This document shows, one piece after another, positions 6,643 to 17,400 of a DNA stretch of 31,054 bases. Numbering within the stretch: the first letter of the stretch is position 1; each line of letters opens with the position of its first letter. This stretch comes from a virus: the IMG/VR virus record IMGVR_UViG_3300027861_000133, positions 1-31,054 of that record. One strand, 5' to 3'. A model generated the notes under the pieces. The model was not told where the DNA came from. It saw nothing but the letters and a program-made list of their open reading frames with translations, and ran no database searches. The translations under genes and the position numbers were made by a program.

Positions 6643-8476
6643 ACTTAGAACAATTAATTATAGTAAAAGTGTCGCGGCTGAGGGCTTGGATGAGCTTTTC
6701 AAATATGCTTTTATAGCAAATGAAAATTCGAGAAAAAGACAGGAGGCTCTCGCTTTAGAGTTAAGGGCTGAAAAAAGAGATGATGCGAAGACAACTAAAG
6801 CTAACCAATTCGCATTAGATTTATTAGAGGAAAAAGATAAATCAGCTTTGGCCTTATTTGATAAGAAAAAGCAATGGGACACGCAACTTAGACTAGATGA
6901 GGCAAAAATAAAAGCAGAAGAGAAGTCGATTGAAATACTATATAGGGAATCACTAAGGCAATTTAATGAAAAGCGGATGGAAGCAATAGAATTAATTAAA
7001 ATTTTAGAGAAATTCGGTGCTAGTCCAGATAAATTAAATATGACTTCAAATTTAGAGAGTCTTAGTAACGATATATTTGCAACAACTGCACAGCAAGCTG
7101 GAGTTTATCAAAATAATGCTCAAGTATATGGTACTTATGTTAATGAGCTAAAACAAAAAAGATTCGAGCTTGAAGAACAGGGAAGAGTCCTCCTTGAAGA
7201 GGAAACAAAATTTGCTGGTGCAAATAAAATGTTACAAGGTCCAGAGTTTGAAGAATTCTTGAAATATGCTGAGACAGATAAAGATGAAATGTATAAGTTG
7301 CCATCTGGGGAAATGGTGCCAGGACTTGGGTGGAATTATAGTTATGGTGCTAGATATACTTTTGCAGAAGTGGGGACAATAGCAGACCGAGAAACCGCTG
7401 CTATGGCAATTACAAACAAAATGGTAATTCCATCTAAGGCAAATGTATCCGCTCAGGGTACAATAATAATGTCACAGTTTACTCTTGAGGGAGGCGGAGA
7501 TATAGATGATGTTGTAGACCATATAGAAGATAATAAATCAGAATCTTTTAAATTCACAGGGGATGAGAAAAAAGAATTAGTTGTTCTTGTTGATGTAATG
7601 GGAGGTATTAAAGACCCTATTCAAATGTATGATAAGATAATGGAATATTCTGGGGGCGAAAAAGGAGACTATAATTTAGATAGACTATTAACTAAAACAT
7701 CTCCAGTTGCATGGGAAAATTTTAAATTGAACCACGCAGAATATAGAAGAATACAAGATGACAAGTTAGAAAGTGCTTTTATTGCAGACCCAAAGGCTTC
7801 TTTTTATACTAGGATAAAAAACATAAAAGCAATTACTGAAATGTTTGAGGCTTACCATGATATGAATCAAGGTGCAGAAAATCATATAAAAATAGCCAAT
7901 TTTGATTTAATGGAACAAACTTTTGCAAAAAATAATAATCAGGCAATTGCAGACCTTGGGAAAGATTTTGATATATGGCTTAAGGAAGAGATTACTCCTA
8001 AGCCTAAAACAGGTGATGATTCTGCTGATAAGTTTAAAGAAGTGACTTCTCATGTAAAAGCTGCGACTGATGTAGAGAGGACAGATAGAGCCAGAAAAAA
8101 ATCTCTTTTTGATAAGAGAGCATCTTCAGAGATTGCCTATAAAAGAATGAAAAAAGAAATGGATGGACCTGGTGAGAACTCTCTCTCGGTGAGTCTTCAA
8201 GAAAGGAGACCTGCTCCTTATAATACAACAGTATTTAATCACCAGATGTTAGAAGACCCTAAGAATCTGGAATTCATAAAGAAAGAAGCTTTAGGGTCTA
8301 TAGATAGGTTTCTTAAAGGTGGATGGAGCATATCGGAGGGTTTCCATGGAGCAGATGATGCTGAAGAATTATTAGAGTTATTAATAAAATTTGATAAAGC
8401 AACAACTGGTAAAACTCAAGAAGAAGCAGAAGCGGAATATAGTGAAGCAATAAAAGCTTTAGAAAAATTTAAATAA
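6632..8476 (+). CDS. internal virion-type protein with long coiled coil
   Basis: 614 residues, overlapping the S74 gene. Residues about 25-130 are an extended Ala/Glu/Lys-rich helix with heptad character (ALALELRAEKRDDAKTTKAN and following), so a long coiled coil or rod is expected. The remainder is helical and charged with no membrane segment, no cysteine pattern and no enzyme motif. It is not recognised by family. Its position directly before the 3101-residue protein, with only 7 bases between, and its alpha-helical make-up fit an internal core or ejection protein co-packaged with the giant protein. Confidence 0.5.
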   Translation: MPPKLRTINYSKSVAAEGLDELFKYAFIANENSRKRQEALALELRAEKRDDAKTTKANQFALDLLEEKDKSALALFDKKKQWDTQLRLDEAKIKAEEKSIEILYRESLRQFNEKRMEAIELIKILEKFGASPDKLNMTSNLESLSNDIFATTAQQAGVYQNNAQVYGTYVNELKQKRFELEEQGRVLLEEETKFAGANKMLQGPEFEEFLKYAETDKDEMYKLPSGEMVPGLGWNYSYGARYTFAEVGTIADRETAAMAITNKMVIPSKANVSAQGTIIMSQFTLEGGGDIDDVVDHIEDNKSESFKFTGDEKKELVVLVDVMGGIKDPIQMYDKIMEYSGGEKGDYNLDRLLTKTSPVAWENFKLNHAEYRRIQDDKLESAFIADPKASFYTRIKNIKAITEMFEAYHDMNQGAENHIKIANFDLMEQTFAKNNNQAIADLGKDFDIWLKEEITPKPKTGDDSADKFKEVTSHVKAATDVERTDRARKKSLFDKRASSEIAYKRMKKEMDGPGENSLSVSLQERRPAPYNTTVFNHQMLEDPKNLEFIKKEALGSIDRFLKGGWSISEGFHGADDAEELLELLIKFDKATTGKTQEEAEAEYSEAIKALEKFK

Positions 8477-8483
8477 GGTTAAT

Positions 8484-11400
8484 ATGCCATTAACAGAAAA
8501 TTATTTAGGCACTCTAGATAAAAAGCAAAAAAAATCATCTACTCAGGATTACTTAGCTGAGAGATATGGTCAATTAGGCGGAGAAGAGACTCGAGAAGAG
8601 GGTGGTCTTTATGACTTTATGGGTTCTGCTCTTTGGGGAGCAGCATCTGGATTAACTTGGGGAGTTTCCGATTTTGCAAATAAGAATGATGAAGATTGGT
8701 CACAGATGAATTCGGCAGAAAGGTCTGGTTGGATTCTTGGAGAAGGTCTATCATTGATGGCACCCTATGTTGGTCCTTTTGCTTTACTTGGCAGAGGCTC
8801 AAGATTAGCTGTTAAGGGAGCAAATAAGTTTGTAGGCAAATCTGTAAACAAATTTAGTAAAAAAGTCGTAGGTGACGTTGGTGATAAGGTTGTTGATGCT
8901 GTAGTTAAGCACAGTAATACTGCCACAGATGCTCTTGGTAAGACTATTATTAATAATGGTGGAGACCTCGCTAAGCAACTCACAAAGAAAGTGGGTAAAA
9001 TGACAGATGATGCCGCTACTGGGGTTAGATGGACAAATCAATTAAAAGGCTCTGTTGACGATGTATCTGCCGCCACAACTAATCTAGTTAACGAGACTCA
9101 TTCTATTGTAAAGTCAGTATTTAAAGAGGCTGGTCAGGAAATTAATGATGATACAGTTAGGCGTATGGCTGAAACTATGGTCAAGGAGATTGGTTCAAGT
9201 AAGAATGTATTCGTTAATGATATTAGTGAATTAGTCACAAGAGGGTTAATGAATAAATATCCCAATTGGATGGGAGACACGGTATCTAAGTATGTAGGCA
9301 TGGCTGCTAATGATATGGCTATTATGACTATGCATAGTGGTATTTCTGGTTTGATAAAAGAGCAGTCAAAGGGTGAGGAATTTAGTACAACTTCAACTCT
9401 TGGTCACTCTGCTATGATGGCATTAATGTTCCCAGCTGTTAGAGGTCTTATTAAAGGTGGTGGAAGTGATAAGATGTTAACTGGTATAAAAGGATTCTTT
9501 TCAAGATTTAAGAAAACTGATTATGATGCTATGCTTGCCGCTGATGGTGGAGAAACTAATGTAAAGAACCTTTTGAGAATTATGGTAGAAGGAGAGGGAA
9601 AGGCTGTGTTTGGCTCATCTCATATTAAGGATTCTTTTTGGCAAGTTGGTAAAAATAAGTTTCATGGAGGCAAGCTATTAGATAAATTAGAGAAGGGCGA
9701 AGTAACTGGGGCTGAAGCCGTAACACTTTTGAAAAAAATGAATCTAGCTTCATCTAAGGAATTCATGAGAACATGGAAACCTAAATATGCTAAAGATTTA
9801 ATGTGGTCTGTCCCAAGGATGGCAGTTGGTGTTCTCGCTACTAATCAATGGATGCTTGACCCCGAAGCATGGAAGGGAGATATGGAATCATCTGAAATTG
9901 CTTCTCATGTATTCATGTCTGCTATAATGACAAAATCAAGAGGACATTGGGGAAAGAAAGACCAGCAACTTTATTTTAATAAACTATCTCCTTATCAAAA
10001 TTTATCAGCAAGATTAGGTCTTAAACATGAACAATTAAATGATTTTATTCAGTTTCATGATGATACAAAAGCCTATACTGGACTTGGTGCTGCTGGATAT
10101 AATACGCCAACTGGTAAGAAGATAACAGAAGTTTACGATAGGGCTTCTAAAACTGATGGAGATGCAAGTCAATCTGCATTTGTTGGGAATGACCCTAGAC
10201 ACTTACTTGCTCTTGAATTAGAGCCTCTCTATAATACTATGGGACAGTTTAAGGAAGGGTCAAGTTTCCGAAAAATTAACGTAAGGAACTTAAATAAGAA
10301 TGCTTTGGAAGAGCTTATTGTTGGACTTGAAACCATAGAATTAAAAGGGGCTGGAAATAGGACAGTTAAAGAGCTTGGATTTGAAGCTGCGATGGTGGAA
10401 GTAACTGATGAAGTTGGAAAGGCTGGTGAGAGGGTTTATAAGCAATTTTTAGAAGAAATAAGTAATGAACTTGGTCTTGATGTTGGTATTCTAAATAAAG
10501 ATGGTAAAATGTCTGCTAAATTTTTAGTTGGTGACGAGGGACAAAGTTGGGGAGTGCTTAGGGACGTTGGTCAATTAATTGAATCATTTGATTCTATGAA
10601 TATTATATCTGCTTCTGGCGAATTAAATTTACGAGATGCATTTGCGAGAAATAATCAAAAAAGGCTGGAAAATAACCAACCTGAGATTTCTATAGAAGAA
10701 TATGTAAAAAGAGCAACAGAGATTACTAATAAGTGGATGGGAAGACTTAATGCAGAATATGAGGGTGCTAATTATGTTCAGCATCTCATTGACGGTAATC
10801 CATTCTTTGAACACATTATTAATGCTAAATATGTTAAAGCAACAAATAGATTAATGACGGTAGCTATGGGGACTGGAGCAAATGAGAGTGAGAAGAATTT
10901 TACAAGGTCTATAGATGCATTTTTTAGGGTTAATGGGAAAAATGAATATTATTCTCTTGAGAGTATTATAAAAAGGTTGCCAAATGTCAACGACAAGGGG
11001 CAAAATGAGCTTGACCCAAGCGATGCAAAATACAACAATGTTAATAAGATGATAGAGACAGTAGAGATGGCATATAATCTTGTTAATTTAAGGAAGGCTG
11101 CTACTGGAGCTGGAACAAATCATGGTGGTAAAAAACCTATACCTTCTAATGAAGTAAGTACTTTAGAAAATCTATTTAAAACAAATTTTAATGAAGAGGG
11201 TCTTCCCATATTCTTTAAAGATGCAAGGATTAAGGATATGATGATGAGTCGAGTCCTAAGAGTTAAAGGGTTTGACCAAAGAGCAATGAGAAGTGCTAGT
11301 AATTTATTTGATGAAAATCAAGCTCGTATCAATCTTGAAGGAAAAATTGAAATACTAGACAGAGATGTTGTCATCAATAGGATGAAAAAGGATGGTAGTA

Positions 11401-14400
11401 CCCAAGAAGATATACAGAGATATTCTGATGCTTTTGATACTGTTGAAAGAACTTTAGGCAAAGACAATCTTTTAAGATTGAAAGAAGTTGCTGTTGGTGA
11501 AACGAAAAATGATAAGCAGGATGTATTAAATGTAGATAACCACATAAATGGCATAATTCGTGAGGCTGATAAATTAACTTCTTTTAAAATTAGGGATTTA
11601 GAAACTAAAGTAACAAAATCATTAGATATATTGGATAAGATTGGCGGCTCAGAATACGAACAGCAATTAAAAACCATATATAATAAATTAGAAAATATTG
11701 TTAACTCACAGAATCCAAAAGAGGGTACAGTTGGAGCAGATGTAGGCTCTGTTAAAGACCCAATTACAGAACTTCGTAAGCTATCTGTAGAAATAGATAA
11801 ATTAAAAAAGACATTTGAAGGTCGTGACACAAATTTAAATAAAGAGCATCAGTCGTTGATAGATGAATTTGTTTTATCTCTTGAGACACTTGAGACACAC
11901 ATAAACCCAGAGACAAAGAAATGGGAAATGCCTACTTCGGACTTGATTAAAGTTGGGGATAGAGACATTACTGATATGAGTGAATATGAGATAAGAAAGT
12001 TGATGATTGAAAATCCTCAAAAAATCTTAATTAGACTTCATGGATTTGAAGCTGACTCTAGGGCGCAAGTACATAAACTTGTTAATAGCTTATTAAACGC
12101 AACTGATGGAGCGGATTCTCTTAGTGCTGGGTCAATTAGAAAACATACTGATAACCTTGTAAATAAAATTGGGGAAGCGTTGGGGAAACAAGAACAATTT
12201 AAGGAATTATCAGATGTATTAGATTATGTTGAAAAAGGTGGTGCATTTGCATTCTCAGAAATACGTGAGATTGTTTCTACAGTTCAGAAGGAATTAAATA
12301 GAGATATTGTATCTAAGAAACCAATATTGAAGGACGCTGTCCACGCCATTGACCATCTACAAGAAAAATACTCTATGCATGACCATACTAAGACTATTGT
12401 TGAGCTTGCTACGGATTTTGGATTTGCTAAGGATGGTAAAACAGACCCCGATTGGGAAAAACTTGTATTAAGTAATCGTGATGGAGCATTTAAAGAGGTT
12501 AAGGACTATATTAGTGCCAAATTCTCTGACCCAGCCGAGGCTAAATCTAAGTGGGAGGAATTTGAACAATATGCTCCTGGGATAATAAATTCAATTAAGA
12601 GTCAAGGCATTGCTACTCAGGTTTCTCTTCAGGTTGTAAAGGGAGCAGGTCATAATGTACTGAATGTTGATGGGAATAAAATAACAAAAAGATTCGCAAC
12701 AATGAAATACATTGAAGATTCAGAGATTCGTATGGCATTTGTGGATGAAATTATGCCAATTATTGATTCGAGGGGAATAGCTAGAAATATAAATCTATCA
12801 TCATATGACAATCCTGCCGAGATACAAAAAGCAATTAGTAGTGCTTGGAGAAGGTCAGTCAATGCTGAAAAGCCTCTTGCCGATGCTATTAGATTTGGAG
12901 GATTCTCTAGAAATGAACTGGAGCAATACATTCGAGACTCGAGTGATACAGATATTGGTTCTGAACAAATTGTTTATGTTAGGCTTTCTCCAAAAGATAA
13001 GATGGTTGTCCCAATAAACCCCACTAATAGAAGGTTTATAAAGAAAAGATTTGATGATTGGTATGATGACTTTATGACTGACCCTAACATTACAAGAGAT
13101 ATACAAGAGACTTTTGAGTTATATATATCACAGCTTAAGGACGCTAATCTTGATAATAGAGCAATTATTGAATTGAAGGTTCTATTACCTTACCTTTCAT
13201 ATACTGGTAAGAAAGGGGAGATTGTTAAGCTTTTCACAGAACTTACTGGAACTGGTGTAGATAAGAATAGGCAAGATAAATTATTTAAAATACAGGCAAA
13301 TATATTCAAAAGGGGGTTTCTTTCCGATGGTGGAACCACAACTCCATTATCTGTTGAGGCTAATGATTACATTATTGAAAGTAGAAGTGGAGTAGTTAAA
13401 TCAGCGGCTTTAAAGTACAGGGGTCAGGGGAATAGATTGGTAATGAAGTTTTATGATGATGAAGCTGCTGAGGACTGGGTAGAAGGCAGAGATGTGCAAG
13501 ACCAACATGAATTAAATAATAGAAGAACTGTTCATCTTGAGAGACAAAGACAAATAGATTTATCAATGGATGATAATTTAAAAGGTCTTCTTAGGCAAAG
13601 TCAGTTGGAACTCTCTGAACAGGGAAGTCTGAATTCGTCTAGGCTTGATGGAATCAAATATGCCTCAAGAGGTCTTATGGCATATGTCATGGATAATAAA
13701 GCCCAATTTAATATAAATTTTCTTGATAGCCCAAATGGTGCTAAAACAATTATAAGTGCTGTTGGCGAAAATCAACTACTTGGAAAAGGATATTTAGTAT
13801 ATGACCCAAAAATTGCAGGTGCTATGGGTGATGCAGATATTCTATTAGGCACATCAGCAGCTAAGACTCTATGGGGGAATAGTTTTCAACAAAGAGCAAA
13901 TGGGTCATCTATGTTAGTGTCTCCGCTGAGAGTTAGTCAAGGCAACTTTGCTGATAATATAAGAAACAACTCATCGGATATAAATAAAATGTATATAGGT
14001 CTTGACGAGCTTTCTGTTTCTTTTACGTCTAAGATGGGTGGAAAGGTTACTGTTCCTTCTTCTATATTTGATTGGCAATCACCAGCAGTCGTTAAACAAT
14101 GGATTGCTAAGTCTAATTTTAAAGAGTCTATTGGTGAATTTAAGAAGATATATGGCGATTCTAATGGAGAAATAAGTACTGAAGTGGCTAGAAGGTTAAT
14201 GGATATTGAAATAGAGAACGGCAATCCAATGACAGATGGGCATAGTAGTACTCTGAAATTAATTCTTGAGTTTGGTGGCTCTTCTGAAATGCCATACATA
14301 ACAGCAGCTGTTAATAGGCTTGCTAGGAACTTTATTATAAAGAATGTTGGTAAAAATGTTATAGATACTGGCTCAGATATGTTTACTACCCCAGATTTAG

Positions 14401-17400
14401 AGGGAACTCTAGGCAATTCCTTTCATGTGAAATTATGGGACAAAACTGATAACCCAGGAAGTAAGCATTACGAGAGAGTTTCGCTTCAATATGGGGGCGT
14501 TGGCGTTGGAAAATCATCAACACATAGACCTATTGGAGAAGGTAGCAATCCGCTACAAGATGAATTATTTATTGCTCGGGATAAGAATGGGATAGACTGG
14601 ACTGTAAGATTAGTTGGTGGTAAGTGGGTATTTAATTCTACGTTTTATGATAAAATGGCTAGGATAGATGCAGAGACTAGGGAGAATAGACTTCATCATA
14701 CGCAGGATAGAAGAATAGATAATACACAACTTAAAACCCTTGATGGCTCTGGAGTTGAGGGCGTAATAGAGGCACGTGAAATATATGAATCTGGTAGACA
14801 TGGCACAAGGAAAGATAGACATGGTGTAGATGTGAATACGGATGGTGAAATTTGGAGGATTGGTATTGAGAATTCATTAGCAAGGATAAATGAAATTGCA
14901 GCAGAGTACAACTTGAATTATTATCAAGTGCATCAACTTATTAATGATGGTATTACTAGTGGTAGAAAGCTGGACAGGGTACAAACAAATAGGACAGGCA
15001 AGAAGGTTTATAATGATGTAATTGTAAGAGCTAATTTAAAAAAGTTTCTTGGTAAAAAATTAAATGGACAGGTTAAAGGTGGTAAGATTCAATTTGGTAT
15101 GTTGAATACCGCTGTCCCATCTTTAGGAAAAGACCAAGTTGTAAATAGGGTTCAGCGCATAAATGAGGATATGAATGGACTAATCGAAGTAAATGTCAAT
15201 GATTTGAGAAATATAATGCAAAGGGATAATGATGGTGACCATTTATATACACAAACTAGACCTGACCCTGAAATATTAAATGCCTTTTTACTTGAGCAGG
15301 GGAAGATAAACGATTTCCCAATTTTCTCAAACAATGTTAAAAAGGGTGTGAAGACATTATCTGATTTGAATGCATTTGGTTTAGATTTGAGTAAGATAAA
15401 AGCTGGTTATAATTTAGAGAATACTGGTTTTACTCAATATGCAAATCAAGTTGAAATTCAATCAAGGGCGATTGGAACTTTTATTGGGCAGAGAGGGGTA
15501 TTAACATGGGCTTCTAGGATGGGGTTGAATTTAGGTGGTGGAAAAGATGGTAAGGGTGGACTATCACCTGCTTTAAAGAAATTCTGGGAAAGATTTGATG
15601 TTGGTAGTAAGGAGTTTAATTGGCTAGAGAAATTTATGGTTGTTGCTCAAAATTCAGTTGATTATCACGATGGTAAATTGCCAATATTTGATACAACCGA
15701 AATTTTACTTGATTTTGTTTTATATGGTAAGATGTCGGATGCAACAAAAGATATATTAATGAAAAGAGACGCAAACAATGGTCAACTGAAAAAAATGATT
15801 GATGATGGAGAGACTATATTTCATGACCAGTTTACAGGTCCAAATGTTTTTAAAGGCTCAGATGCTATGCAAAGGAAGAGTTTGGGCGTTGTGATTAGAA
15901 CTCTTAAAAAGGTATCAATGGTTTCAAATGATACTTATGATGAGAAAGGTAAGAGAACCCCTCTTCCTCATGAATTTGAAAGAGCCTATAGAAATATTGA
16001 ACAATTACTTAATCCAGAGACATCGACAAAATATATAGCTAGGCAGGTTTATAGGGAAATAGGTAGAGAATGGAATGAAGATGCGAAGGGTAGTCTTACT
16101 AAGGAGTTTATAGATACGTTTTTTCCCAATAAGATACATCAAAATTACACCAGCAGGGATAAAATAATGGATGAACTTGCTTACTATAATGGGAATGTGT
16201 GGTCGCAAGTTAAAACTGATGTAATTAATTTTAATGTAAAATCGGCACAAGAAGGCTTAGAACTTTCTATTCCTGGGAATATGTTAAATAAGCTTATGAC
16301 AACTAGATTTGGTGAGTCGATATATGGTGGGGTAGATGTGCCTAACAAGGCTCAAGTTGATTTACAGAGGTCTATTGGGAATTACATTGATGGTCTTGAA
16401 CACTATATTGAGGTCGCAGAATATCAGAAAAAACAAGGATGGGCTACTGAGAAGGGGGAAGCACCCACTATAGACATGACTAAGCTTGCTGGTGGTTTCG
16501 ATAGTAATGTTAGAAAAGCTATACAAAATGGTTTTATAATTGAAGTTTTATCAAATAAAATAGGGGTTCTAAAGTCATCATTAGATTTTGAGTTATCAGA
16601 TTCATTCCCAAGTAATAGAAAAATAAATAATCTTAAAAGACAAATAACAACAACTCAAGAGTCTATAAATCATATGGATAGGTTGGCAGTTGAAAATCTT
16701 GTTATTTATAAGGATACGACAGATTTATCTATTCAAAGAGGTGATGGGGAGTATATGAATCTAAGCTGGATAGATAAAGGGCGAAGTTATACAGCTGACC
16801 CTAAGAGGGTTTCTGTTTATAGGATAAGCGATAAGGCGCATCAATTTGGGACAGGAGATTTCGACCAGAATACCTTGAAAAAATCTAAGATAAGTTATCT
16901 TGATTTAGAATATTTAGGTGATTATACTTCTGCGACTGGTGGCAAAATTAGAAAACAAAAAGGATACACTTACGTAGTCGACTTAAATAAAAAGAATAAA
17001 TTAGAAGCGACTGATGTTGAAGTAACTTATGGAGATGCTCTAAGTAGGTTTACTGCGAGAGATGTTCAGGACGTAAGGAACTCTCTTGGAGACTCCTATG
17101 ATTCCTATGAAGCAGAAAGGACTACTCTATTAAAGAGGTTGTACGCAGTTAGTATACAAGCTGGTGCAAACGCTAAGGAAAGTGCTGTTTTCAAAAACTC
17201 AATTTATGGAGAGGCTAAAAATGAGACTGGGTATGATTTAAATAGATTTATTGATAAATGGGCTGCTAAGATAGATGACACAATACAAACCGACTCTATG
17301 AAAGATGGGCTAGAGCTTTTAATTGGCGATTTATTATCACCATCTGTGTCTAGCTCAAAATATACAAAAAAGGGCAATTTTGAGGTTCCAGTGTTCCAAA

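Noticed and set aside
11318-11830. 170-codon open frame on the minus strand inside the giant gene
   Set aside because: Ser/Leu-rich low-complexity reading typical of the antisense of AT-rich coding DNA; no SD, and the sense frame is clearly coding.
13937-14416. 159-codon open frame on the minus strand inside the giant gene
   Set aside because: Same antisense-shadow composition, no start signal, no recognisable protein features.
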